From: Gaetbulibacter saemankumensis DSM 17032
Lineage (GTDB): Bacteria; Bacteroidota; Bacteroidia; Flavobacteriales; Flavobacteriaceae
Assembly: GCF_000425645.1 (NCBI RefSeq)
Contig: NZ_KE384430.1
Coordinates: 1,497,766 to 1,561,765, forward strand
Length of the DNA stretch: 64,000 nucleotides
Direction of reading: 5' to 3'
This document shows, piece by piece, positions 37,675 through 45,181 of this stretch (position 1 is the stretch's first letter; each line of letters starts with the position of its first letter). The translations under genes were made by a program, and so were the position numbers. The notes under the pieces were generated by a model. It ran no database searches. It was not told the origin of the DNA and saw only the letters and a list, made by a program, of their open reading frames with translations.

Positions 37675-38265
37675 ATGATTTTACCTATTGTAGCTTATGG
37701 CGATCCTGTTTTAAAAAAGGTAGGAACCGACATTGATAAAGATTATCCTAATTTAAATGAGTTGCTCGATAATATGTTCGAGACCATGTATAATGCTTAC
37801 GGTGTGGGCTTGGCGGCTCCACAAATCGGTTTACCAATTCGACTTTTTATAATTGATGCGACACCTTTTTCTGAAGACGAAGATTTAACTCCGGAAGAAC
37901 AAAAGGCCTTAAATGGTTTTAAGCGCGTATTTATAAATGCTACTATTTTAGAAGAAGAAGGTAAGGAGTGGGCTTTTAATGAAGGGTGCTTAAGTATACC
38001 GGATATTCGTGAAGATGTAAATAGAAAACCAAAAGTGACAATTGAATTTCAAGATGAAAATTTCGCGTGGCACACTGAAACTTATGATGGTTTAGTAGCA
38101 CGTGTGATACAACATGAATACGATCATATTGAGGGCGTGTTATTCACTGATAAATTGTCGAGCTTAAAAAAACGACTTTTAAAAGGGCGTTTAAGTAATA
38201 TTTCGAAAGGGAAGATTAATGTAGATTATAAAATGCGTTTTCCCGATCAAAAAAAGAAACGATAA
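37675..38265 (+). CDS. def: peptide deformylase
   Basis: Metalloenzyme that removes the formyl group from the initiator methionine of new proteins. At 196 aa it is slightly longer than the E. coli enzyme, with an insertion rich in D and E (FSEDEDLTPEEQKAL, residues about 65-79) typical of Bacteroidota. All three motifs are intact: GVGLAAPQIG at 43-52, EGCLSIP at 103-109 with the metal cysteine, and HEYDH at 147-151. The C-terminus is basic. A DUF5606 gene follows 54 bases later and is probably co-transcribed. Confidence 0.97.
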   Translation: MILPIVAYGDPVLKKVGTDIDKDYPNLNELLDNMFETMYNAYGVGLAAPQIGLPIRLFIIDATPFSEDEDLTPEEQKALNGFKRVFINATILEEEGKEWAFNEGCLSIPDIREDVNRKPKVTIEFQDENFAWHTETYDGLVARVIQHEYDHIEGVLFTDKLSSLKKRLLKGRLSNISKGKINVDYKMRFPDQKKKR

Positions 38266-38319
38266 TATTTGCAATACATCAATAAACAAATGATATTTGC
38301 GACGTTCAATAAATAATTT

Positions 38320-38751
38320 ATGAGTTTAGATAAAGTACTTTCAATTGCAGGAAAGCCAGGTTTGTATAAACTGGTAGCTCAAACTAGAGGTGGTTTTGTA
38401 GCAGAATCTTTAGTAGATAAAAAACGTATTTCAGTAAATATTCAACAAAACGTGAGTATATTAAGTGAAATCGCAATTTATACTTTAACTGAAGAAGTGC
38501 CTTTAAAACAAGTGTTTTTAAATATTAAAAACAAAGAAAATGGAGAACAGGCATCTGTAAAACCAAAGGCTAGCAAAGATGATTTAGAAGCTTACTTTTT
38601 TGATATTTTACCTGATTACGATGAAGATCGTGTATATGCGAGCGACATAAAGAAAGTAGTGCAATGGTATAATATTTTACAAAAGCATGATATGTTAGAC
38701 GATTTAGATTCTGAAGATTCAGAAGTTGAAGCAGTGAGCACTGAAGAATAA
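38320..38751 (+). CDS. DUF5606 domain protein
   Basis: A 143-aa soluble protein. Residues 1-70 (MSLDKVLSIAGKPGLYKLVA, RGGFVAESL, NVSILSEIAIYTL) are a small beta-rich fold; residues about 88-125 are helical and acidic (DDLEAYFFDILPDYDEDRVY, then IKKVVQWYNIL) and the tail is almost wholly D, E and S. This matches the DUF5606 family, which is found regularly behind def in Flavobacteriia. No biochemical role is established, and none can be read from the sequence. Confidence 0.82.
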   Translation: MSLDKVLSIAGKPGLYKLVAQTRGGFVAESLVDKKRISVNIQQNVSILSEIAIYTLTEEVPLKQVFLNIKNKENGEQASVKPKASKDDLEAYFFDILPDYDEDRVYASDIKKVVQWYNILQKHDMLDDLDSEDSEVEAVSTEE

Positions 38752-38782
38752 TTTCTTTATAGTTATATAATAATAGGAGAGG

Positions 38783-38805
38783 CCTCCAGAATTGGAGGTT
38801 TTTTT
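38783..38805 (+). terminator. rho-independent terminator of def-DUF5606
   Basis: CCTCCA (38783-38788), loop GAAT, TGGAGG (38793-38798), then seven T. Confidence 0.85.
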
Positions 38806-38943
38806 ATGCCTGTTTTTTAAGAGTATCCTATATAATATATTGACTGCCTTGGTTTCATGAAATTTGTATAGGTATATAGCTTCTATAAATGGAATTAGTA
38901 ATTTAATGTAACATTGGTATCCATAATAGGTGGTATTAATTAT

Positions 38944-38951
38944 TAGTTTTG
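38944..38951 (+). promoter_or_regulatory. -7 element before the TlpA-like gene
   Basis: TAGTTTTG matches TAnnTTTG, 37 bases before the ATG. The nearest upstream TTG (38914-38916) is 27 bp away, too far for a good -33 element. Confidence 0.4.
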
Positions 38952-38988
38952 TGGAATATTCTATAATTAATCTGAAACATCTTAACCT

Positions 38989-39552
38989 ATGAATTGGTCG
39001 AAACTAAAAATTAAAAATATATTATATATTGTTCTTATTGCACTCTTAATTATTCCACAGACCAGAAAACCAATTCAAATATTTCTCAATAAAGGGTTGG
39101 CGCTTTTTGCTCCTTCGGTTAAAAGTGATTCCGAGCTAGTTTTATTAAACGATTATCAATGGCAGCTACGCAGTGGAGATAATAAAATTAAACAATTTAC
39201 GGAGGCTAAAGGAAAAGTAGTATTGGTAAATTTTTGGGCAACCTGGTGTCCGCCATGTATAGCAGAAATGCCAAGTTTACAGGCTTTGTACAATGACTAC
39301 AAGGATAAAGTTGAATTTGTTTTCGTAACGTCAGATGATTTCGAAGAAGTAAATCAATTTTTAAGTAAGAATAGTTATTCATTTGAGGTATATCAGCCTA
39401 ATTCCAAGTCACCTGAATTATTTAATGTAAACTCCATACCCAGAACATTTTTAATTGATCAAGAGGGGCAAATCATTATAGATGAAACTGGAGCAGCTAA
39501 TTGGAACAGTGATAAAGTAAGACAAACAATTGACGGTTTATTAAAAAAATAG
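38989..39552 (+). CDS. TlpA-like thioredoxin-fold disulphide reductase, membrane anchored
   Basis: A 187-aa thiol-disulphide oxidoreductase facing the periplasm. Residues 11-23 form one uncleaved hydrophobic anchor. The thioredoxin domain follows with the active site WATWCPPC at 83-90 (C87, C90), then the cis-proline region SIPRTFLID near 146-154. The family reduces apocytochrome or other periplasmic cysteines; a multihaem cytochrome lies 6 kb away, but no direct link is shown. The dehydrogenase gene follows after 33 bases. Confidence 0.88.
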   Translation: MNWSKLKIKNILYIVLIALLIIPQTRKPIQIFLNKGLALFAPSVKSDSELVLLNDYQWQLRSGDNKIKQFTEAKGKVVLVNFWATWCPPCIAEMPSLQALYNDYKDKVEFVFVTSDDFEEVNQFLSKNSYSFEVYQPNSKSPELFNVNSIPRTFLIDQEGQIIIDETGAANWNSDKVRQTIDGLLKK

Positions 39553-39585
39553 ATTTTTGTAGCTTAGTACAAAAAAGGAACCTAT

Positions 39586-40551
39586 ATGAAAATAGTTGTT
39601 TTAGATGGTTACGCTTTAAATCCCGGAGATTTAAGTTGGAAGGGTATTGAAGAATTTGGGGATATAACTGTTTACGATCGAACGAAATTCGAAACACAAG
39701 AAATTTTAAGTCGTATACAAAATGCTGAGGTTGTTTTTACCAATAAAACACCACTTTCAACAGAAGTTTTAGAACAGTGTGAGGCGCTTAAATACATAGG
39801 TGTTTTAGCTACCGGATATAACGTAGTTGATGTTGATACAGCAAAAAAACAAGGAATTATAGTAGCAAATGTACCTGCTTATAGTACACATGCTGTTGCT
39901 CAATTTACCATGGCGCTTTTGTTGGAAATGTGTCATCAGGTTGGAGATCATAATCAATCCGTTCATGAAGGTCATTGGGCGAAATCATTGGATTTTAGCT
40001 ACTGGAATTCACCGCTTATAGAATTGCAGGGCAAAACTTTTGGAGTCATCGGTTTTGGTAGAATCGGACAGGCTGTGGCAAAATTAGTTCAAGCATTTGG
40101 ATTACATATTTTAGTTTATAGTAGAACAAGAAAACCAGAAATAGAATCTGAAACCTGTGAATTTGTTGAATTAAATACCTTATTAGAGTGTTCAGACTTT
40201 ATAAGTTTGCATTGTCCTCTTTTTGAAAGTACTATTGGGATTATTAATAAATCGAACATCAGTAAAATGAAAACGGGGGTTAAAATTATAAACACTTCCA
40301 GAGGCGGATTAATTGTTGAAACAGATTTAGCTGAAGCTTTAAATTCTGGTAAAGTTTCGGCTGCAGCGGTCGATGTGGTTTCAGAAGAACCAATAAAACC
40401 GAATAACCCCTTACTTCAGGCAAAAAATTGTATTATTACCCCGCATATTGCCTGGGCACCAATAGAAGCTAGGGCTCGGTTAATGGACATAACTGTAAAA
40501 AACCTTGAAGCTTTTTTTAAAGGGCACCCTGTAAATGTTGTAAATAGTTAA
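39586..40551 (+). CDS. D-2-hydroxyacid dehydrogenase (NAD-binding)
   Basis: A 321-aa D-isomer-specific 2-hydroxyacid dehydrogenase. The Rossmann NAD site is VIGFGRIGQAVAKLVQAFG near 150-168; catalytic residues appear as R in NTSRGGLI, E in VSEEPIK and H in TPHIAWAPIEAR. Members include hydroxypyruvate, glycerate and phosphoglycerate dehydrogenases; substrate is not decidable here, although GxxTGYNVVDVDTA and the W-A-P-I at the histidine resemble the glycerate/hydroxypyruvate group. It is 33 bases after the TlpA-like gene and overlaps the convergent crtY by 4 bases. Confidence 0.87.
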   Translation: MKIVVLDGYALNPGDLSWKGIEEFGDITVYDRTKFETQEILSRIQNAEVVFTNKTPLSTEVLEQCEALKYIGVLATGYNVVDVDTAKKQGIIVANVPAYSTHAVAQFTMALLLEMCHQVGDHNQSVHEGHWAKSLDFSYWNSPLIELQGKTFGVIGFGRIGQAVAKLVQAFGLHILVYSRTRKPEIESETCEFVELNTLLECSDFISLHCPLFESTIGIINKSNISKMKTGVKIINTSRGGLIVETDLAEALNSGKVSAAAVDVVSEEPIKPNNPLLQAKNCIITPHIAWAPIEARARLMDITVKNLEAFFKGHPVNVVNS

Positions 40552-41240
40552 TTCTTAAAACGGTACTTGTTTATAGTGCTTATGATAAATAGATTCAAAA
40601 GAATTAAAGAAAAAGCATAAACAGTATCTTCAATTGGAATGGTAAATAACCGCACACCTAAATTTTCAGCATTATTATACCAAACCACTTCGTTTTTTAT
40701 AAAACTACCTGTTAATGTTCCATTTACTAGAAAAAAAGGGATTAACATTACTATAAACGTTAATAAATAGCTTTGAAGTAATTCTATATTTCTACGAATC
40801 ACTATCCCGGTGAGAATACTGGCTAAGCTAAAATTGACAAATGTGTAAGCTTTGGTGTGGTTGTAAATAGCTGTTATTATAAATAATAAAATTAATATAA
40901 TTCCAATTAATTGAGTTTGTTGTTTTTTCAGTTTTAATTGTGGGAAATAAAGGAGTAAGGCATAATGTGTAAATATACAGGCATATGGAATACATATAAA
41001 GAATAGCCATTCTTCTATCGGTAAGTTAAAAAAGGTGGTTCCTAAATAATAGTTTGAATTAAACCCCCAAACCCCTTCATTAGTAAATATAATATCCCAG
41101 GGAATAAAAATAAGCATACTCGCAAAAACACTAATAATCAAAGGCTTCCAGTAATTATAAAATTTAAGTTTTGGATGAAAGCTAAATAGGAAGGGGACAG
41201 ATAATGAACCTAAGTTGAGTAGTAAATAGAGGTGATGCAT
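40548..41240 (-). CDS. crtY: lycopene beta-cyclase, membrane CrtYcd type
   Basis: A 230-aa membrane protein with about seven hydrophobic segments and the two repeats of the fused CrtYc/CrtYd lycopene cyclase: NLPIEEWLFFICIPY near 73-87 and TIPIEDTVYAFSLI near 199-212, each with the P-I-E-[ED] motif. It forms the beta-ionone rings that turn lycopene into beta-carotene. It is last in the carotenoid operon, 3 bases after crtZ, and converges with the dehydrogenase gene. It has no resemblance to the FAD-type CrtY. Confidence 0.9.
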   Translation of the reverse strand: MHHLYLLLNLGSLSVPFLFSFHPKLKFYNYWKPLIISVFASMLIFIPWDIIFTNEGVWGFNSNYYLGTTFFNLPIEEWLFFICIPYACIFTHYALLLYFPQLKLKKQQTQLIGIILILLFIITAIYNHTKAYTFVNFSLASILTGIVIRRNIELLQSYLLTFIVMLIPFFLVNGTLTGSFIKNEVVWYNNAENLGVRLFTIPIEDTVYAFSLILLNLFIISTINKYRFKN

Positions 41241-41243
41241 TGG

Positions 41244-41699
41244 CTACTTTACGTTTTTAAAATATTTGAAAGGAACAAATAACATCCCGAAGCATTCACC
41301 ATCTTCTTTGCCTAGGTGTTTGTGGTGCATTTTATGTGCACGACGAATGCCTTTTGCATACCAGTTATTAGCATTTCTAAAAATTTTAAAGCGCTGATGA
41401 ATAAATATATCGTGAACCAAAAAGTAAGAAAGGCCATAAGCGAATATACCTAACCCAATAGGAAGTCCGGGCCAAAAAATGTCAAATTTCCAAAGTAAAA
41501 AGCAACCAATACTTACAACGGCATAAAAAATAAAGAAGGCGTCATTTCTTTCAAACCAACTATCGTGATCTTTTTTGTGGTGATCTTTATGTAAAGACCA
41601 AAGGAAACCATGCATAATATATTTATGAGTAAACCAGGCCATGAATTCCATGAAACAGAATGTAGCTAAAAAAATAAGAATCCAAAAAACCGTATGCAT
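41244..41699 (-). CDS. crtZ: beta-carotene 3-hydroxylase
   Basis: A 151-aa di-iron membrane hydroxylase of the fatty-acid hydroxylase superfamily, converting beta-carotene to zeaxanthin. All histidine boxes are present: HKYIMHG near 25-31, HKDHHKKDHD near 38-47, HDIFIHQRF near 95-103 and RRAHKMHHKH near 119-128. There are about four membrane segments. It lies 9 bases after crtB and 3 bases before crtY. No crtW ketolase or crtA gene is near, so zeaxanthin is the predicted end product of this cluster. Confidence 0.93.
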   Translation of the reverse strand: MHTVFWILIFLATFCFMEFMAWFTHKYIMHGFLWSLHKDHHKKDHDSWFERNDAFFIFYAVVSIGCFLLWKFDIFWPGLPIGLGIFAYGLSYFLVHDIFIHQRFKIFRNANNWYAKGIRRAHKMHHKHLGKEDGECFGMLFVPFKYFKNVK

Positions 41700-41708
41700 A
41701 TTACAAAG

Positions 41709-42548
41709 TTAAATTAAATTTAATTGATATTTTACATAGCTACGCATTAACAGTTCAAATTTCTTTGGGTTAGATACGCGTATTCTTGAATTTTTTATAT
41801 GCAAAGCAGGCGTACGTTTTAACTTTTTTAATAAGTGTTTGTAATAGCGATAGGCCATAAAAACTCCAAATTTAGCTTCAATAGGTAGCTTTTTAATGCC
41901 TTTTAAACCAATTGAAAAATCGTGTTCTATGTCTTCAATGATGTGCTGCTTCGATATTTCGTCCAAGTTTTTTAAATCTGTTTTTGGAAAATATGAACGA
42001 TTTAAACCTTCGAAGTCTGCTTTTAAATCTCTTAAAAAATTTACTTTTTGAAATGCAGACCCCAATGCCATGGCAGTATCTTTGAGTTCTTCATATTTAT
42101 CTTTGTCACCTTTTACAAATACTTTTAAGCACATTAAACCAACCACGTCGGCCGAACCATAAATGTATTCTCTATATTCTTCTTCGGTTAAATAGGTGGT
42201 TTTATGCAAATCTAACCGCATGCTTTTCATAAAACTATCAACTAAATTTTTGTCTATATTATATTGATGGTAGGTGTTTTGAAAAGCATTTAAAATTGGG
42301 TTTAAACTAATACGATCTATCAATGCTTTTTCAAGGTCCTCACTAAATAAATCGAAAAGAGCTTCTTGGTCATAATCGTGGAAAGAATCTACGATTTCAT
42401 CTGCGAACCTTACAAAACCGTAGATATTATATATATCCTGTCTTATTGCAGGGGAAAGCATTTTAGACGCTAATGAAAAAGAAGTGCTATAAGAATTAGT
42501 AACTAATTTGCTGCAATTGTATGAAACGGTGTCGAATAATGCTTTCAT
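41709..42548 (-). CDS. crtB: phytoene synthase
   Basis: A 279-aa squalene/phytoene synthase joining two geranylgeranyl diphosphates. The first Asp-rich motif is VRFADEIVDSFHD near 46-58, with the second in NFLRDLKADFEGLNRSYFP near 169-187. YIYGSADVVGLMCLKVF is the substrate-pocket helix. The ATG overlaps the TGA of crtI as ATGA, indicating translational coupling. The geranylgeranyl diphosphate synthase (crtE) needed to supply substrate is not in the window. Confidence 0.95.
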   Translation of the reverse strand: MKALFDTVSYNCSKLVTNSYSTSFSLASKMLSPAIRQDIYNIYGFVRFADEIVDSFHDYDQEALFDLFSEDLEKALIDRISLNPILNAFQNTYHQYNIDKNLVDSFMKSMRLDLHKTTYLTEEEYREYIYGSADVVGLMCLKVFVKGDKDKYEELKDTAMALGSAFQKVNFLRDLKADFEGLNRSYFPKTDLKNLDEISKQHIIEDIEHDFSIGLKGIKKLPIEAKFGVFMAYRYYKHLLKKLKRTPALHIKNSRIRVSNPKKFELLMRSYVKYQLNLI

Positions 42549-44011
42549 ATGTTATGATGTTTGGTTATTAAATCTGCCACTAATTTCCCAGAAATTAGTG
42601 ATGGTGGTACACCTGGTCCTGGCACAGTTAGTTGTCCTGTAAAATACAGGTTAGTTATTTTTTTGCTTTTTAGTTTAGGTCTTAAAAATGCTGTTTGAGT
42701 TAAAGTGTTTGCCATACCATAAGCGTTGCCCTTATACGAATTGTAGTCTTTTACAAAGTCATTAATACAAAAGCTTTCTTTAAATATAACATGTTTTTTT
42801 ATATTTTGACTTGTTAAACTTTCAAATCGTGACATTATTTTTTCAAAATATTGTTCCCGAAGTTTTTGCGTATCTTCAATTCCAGGAGCTAAAGGAATTA
42901 AAAATATTCCAGCTTCTTTGTTCTTTGGAGCGGCATAATCGTCAGTTTTACTAGGGAAACTGGCATAAAATAATGGGTTTTCTGGCCATTCGGGTTTGTC
43001 GTAAATGGCTTGTGCATGCTTATCGAAATCAACATCGAAAAATAAGGTATGATGATGTACATTCTCTATTTTCTTATCAAAACCAACATAAAACAAAAGG
43101 GAAGAAGGAGCAAAGGTTTTCTTTTGCCAATACTTTTCAGAATATTGTCTATATTCCTTTTCTAATAATGTTTCTGTGTGGTGATAATCAGCTCCGCTTA
43201 ATATAATATCTGCTCTATGTTCTATGCTGTTAATAGTGACTGAGGTGGCCTTTGCGTTTTTGATAATAATATTTTCAACGGCAGCGTTCGTTTCAATTTT
43301 TACACCAAGTGATTTAGCTAATTGTTCGATAGCTAGAATAACCTGATACATACCTTTTTTGGGGTGAAATGTACCCAGTCCGAAATCGGCATAATTCATA
43401 AAATTATAAAATGATGGAGTATCACTTGGTTTTGCTCCTAAAAAGAGAACAGGGAACTCTAGTATTTTCACTAAACGCTCATTTTTAAAAGCTTTTCTAA
43501 CATCCTTTTTAATATTGCTGAAAAATTGATTTAGTTTGGTTATTGTCGCGGGTGTAACTAATTCTAAAGGAGAAACACCTGGATTGTAAACAAGGTCTTT
43601 AATGGCTATGTCGTAGTTGCTTTTGGCATTAGCGATGAATTTCGCCAATTGTTTTGAGCTGCCAGGTTCTTCTTTTTCAAAAGCTTTGGATATTTTTTCT
43701 AAGCTGTCTTCAATAGTGATATAATCATTTTTCCCAAAATAGACACTATAAGCGGGGTTAAGCTTTTCTAGGTCGTAAAAATCGCTTGGAGATTTTCCGA
43801 AATCGTTAAAAAATCTTTCAAAAACGTCCGGCATCCAATACCATGTGGGACCAATATCAAATGAGAATCCCTCTTTTTTTAGTTGTCTTGCACGCCCGCC
43901 GATGGTATTGTTTTTTTCATATACAGTCACCTCGTGGCCAGCTTTCGCTAAATAACAAGATGCTGCGAGAGATGAAAATCCGGAACCGATTATTATAACT
44001 TTTGATTTCAT
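42545..44011 (-). CDS. crtI: phytoene desaturase
   Basis: FAD-dependent desaturase turning phytoene into lycopene. The Rossmann motif SKVIIIGSGFSSLAASCYLAKAGHEVTVYEKN lies at 3-34, with GGRARQLKKEGFSFDIGPTW following and the C-terminal LYFTGQLTVPGPGVPPSLISG, the standard end of CrtI. The start is set at the ATG at 44009-44011 (MKSKVII); the alternative four codons upstream (MLNN) would overlap the predicted -7 box region. At 488 aa the length is normal. It is the first structural gene behind the regulator and overlaps crtB by 4 bases. Confidence 0.95.
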   Translation of the reverse strand: MKSKVIIIGSGFSSLAASCYLAKAGHEVTVYEKNNTIGGRARQLKKEGFSFDIGPTWYWMPDVFERFFNDFGKSPSDFYDLEKLNPAYSVYFGKNDYITIEDSLEKISKAFEKEEPGSSKQLAKFIANAKSNYDIAIKDLVYNPGVSPLELVTPATITKLNQFFSNIKKDVRKAFKNERLVKILEFPVLFLGAKPSDTPSFYNFMNYADFGLGTFHPKKGMYQVILAIEQLAKSLGVKIETNAAVENIIIKNAKATSVTINSIEHRADIILSGADYHHTETLLEKEYRQYSEKYWQKKTFAPSSLLFYVGFDKKIENVHHHTLFFDVDFDKHAQAIYDKPEWPENPLFYASFPSKTDDYAAPKNKEAGIFLIPLAPGIEDTQKLREQYFEKIMSRFESLTSQNIKKHVIFKESFCINDFVKDYNSYKGNAYGMANTLTQTAFLRPKLKSKKITNLYFTGQLTVPGPGVPPSLISGKLVADLITKHHNI

Positions 44012-44014
44012 ATT

Positions 44015-44045
44015 GTTTAACAAATATAATCAAAAGTTTAACAAA
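44015..44045 (-). promoter_or_regulatory. candidate crtI promoter with two 10-bp direct repeats
   Basis: On the plus strand GTTTAACAAA occurs at 44015-44024 and again at 44036-44045, 21 bp apart (about two helical turns). The minus-strand -7 box TATATTTG (44021-44028) overlaps the first copy. There is no -33 TTG at 17-23 bp, as often in regulated promoters. The arrangement suits a MerR-type regulator, and the gene for one lies next door. Function is inferred. Confidence 0.5.
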
Positions 44046-44056
44046 ATAAAATTTTC

Positions 44057-44956
44057 TTACAATTCTTTAACGAGATTTTTAATCGAGGTATATAAGGTTA
44101 TCTTTTCAGGGAGTAATTCCGGTTCTAAGTTTGAGGTTTTTTTACCTAGAATAAACAACTTGTTATTTTGTTCTTTAAGCAGTAACGAGCTGAATTTTTC
44201 AAGATATTCCGGTATGTCTGATTCTTCAGGAGATACCGTAAAATAGGAGATGAAGGTAATGTCATTAAAGAATTCATTTAAATCTTTAAGACTTTCCATA
44301 GGTACGCTTTCTCCTAGAAAAATGGTATGATAGCCCTTGCTTCGTAGTTCATAATTAATAAACAATAAACCTATATCGTGAATTTCATTGTCGGGTAAGA
44401 ACAAAACAAAAGTATTAGAAGCAGGTTTAGGTTCTAATAGTTGAAGTCTTTCAATATTTAGCAGGATTTTCTGCTTGATATGTATAGATAAAAAATGTTC
44501 ATGAGCAGGTGTAATTGTGTTTGTTTGCCATAGTAAACCAATTTCATTTAATAGAGGTAGGAATACAGAATAAAATACTTCTTTAAAAGTTTTAGTTTCT
44601 AAAAGATTGTTATACGTATTGTAAAATAAAACCTGATCAAAATTGATCATGGCAATTTTTAAAGCATTAATAGCGTGGTTTTCAACTTGTGCTCTGGATG
44701 CAATTTCTCTCACCTTAATGGGAATTTCCTCTTCTTTTAAATTTGCAATTTTCGAAATTTTAAGTCCATTATTGTTAAGATAAGTTATGTTAAGCAGTTT
44801 TTGAAGACTTTCAATGCTGTAGTTTCTAATATTGGTATCCGTTCTATTTGGTTCAAGTAAATTATAGCGTTTTTCCCAAATCCTGATGGTATGGGCTTTA
44901 ATGCCAGACAGATTTTCTAAATCTTTAATGCTGAAGTTGACCTTAATATTGTTCAT
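44057..44956 (-). CDS. MerR-family regulator with B12-binding photoreceptor domain (CarH/LitR-like)
   Basis: A 299-aa transcription factor. Residues 5-75 are the MerR DNA-binding domain (DLENLSGIKAHTIRIWEKRY). Residues about 90-170 are the helical cap and 180-295 the Rossmann-like cobalamin domain. The photoreceptor signature is intact: W143 followed nine residues later by E153-H154, and the cobalamin motif E191-x-H193-x-x-G196. In the known CarH proteins adenosylcobalamin keeps the tetramer on its operators in the dark and light releases it. It heads the crt operon in the same direction with 45 bases between. The residue after W143 is Gln, where Thermus CarH has His. Confidence 0.9.
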   Translation of the reverse strand: MNNIKVNFSIKDLENLSGIKAHTIRIWEKRYNLLEPNRTDTNIRNYSIESLQKLLNITYLNNNGLKISKIANLKEEEIPIKVREIASRAQVENHAINALKIAMINFDQVLFYNTYNNLLETKTFKEVFYSVFLPLLNEIGLLWQTNTITPAHEHFLSIHIKQKILLNIERLQLLEPKPASNTFVLFLPDNEIHDIGLLFINYELRSKGYHTIFLGESVPMESLKDLNEFFNDITFISYFTVSPEESDIPEYLEKFSSLLLKEQNNKLFILGKKTSNLEPELLPEKITLYTSIKNLVKEL

Positions 44957-44971
44957 TTAATATCTGTAAAT

Positions 44972-44985
44972 CTTAAACAAAAATA
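44972..44985 (-). promoter_or_regulatory. regulator promoter with a crtI-like motif
   Basis: The minus-strand -7 box TATTTTTG is at 44978-44985, 21 bases before the regulator ATG. It adjoins TTTGTTTAAG, which matches 8 of 10 bases of the crtI-promoter repeat in the same register. This could be an autoregulatory operator. Confidence 0.45.
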
Positions 44986-45025
44986 CAAATATCCTTTTAA
45001 TTATGGTAATAAATTTAAATTTAAT

Positions 45026-45113
45026 TCGTTGCAGTTTGATTTGTGATGTATAATATTTAAAAAAATGATATCATGAAAGTACTGTATAATCTAATAATAT
45101 GTCGTTGCAGTTT
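45026..45113. repeat. pair of 12-bp direct repeats in the regulator-cytochrome spacer
   Basis: TCGTTGCAGTTT occurs at 45026-45037 and 45102-45113, 76 bp apart. The second copy ends directly at the -33 TTG (45114-45116) of the cytochrome promoter. Between them lies the 10-bp palindrome ATGATATCAT (45065-45074). Possible operators for the rightward gene; the binding protein is unknown. Confidence 0.5.
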
Positions 45114-45143
45114 TTGTTTCACATTAATATTTGGTTACTTTTG
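45114..45143 (+). promoter_or_regulatory. promoter of the octahaem cytochrome gene
   Basis: TTG at 45114-45116, 19-bp spacer, TACTTTTG at 45136-45143. An in-frame TTG at 45131 lies inside this promoter, so translation most likely starts at the ATG at 45182. Confidence 0.65.
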
Positions 45144-45181
45144 AGTTCGTTATTAACCATCTGTCCCACGATTTAATTTTT

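Noticed and set aside
45131..45181. TTG start at 45131 for the cytochrome gene
   Set aside because: It lies inside the -33/-7 promoter, and the resulting 17-residue extension would precede a perfect lipoprotein signal at the ATG 45182.
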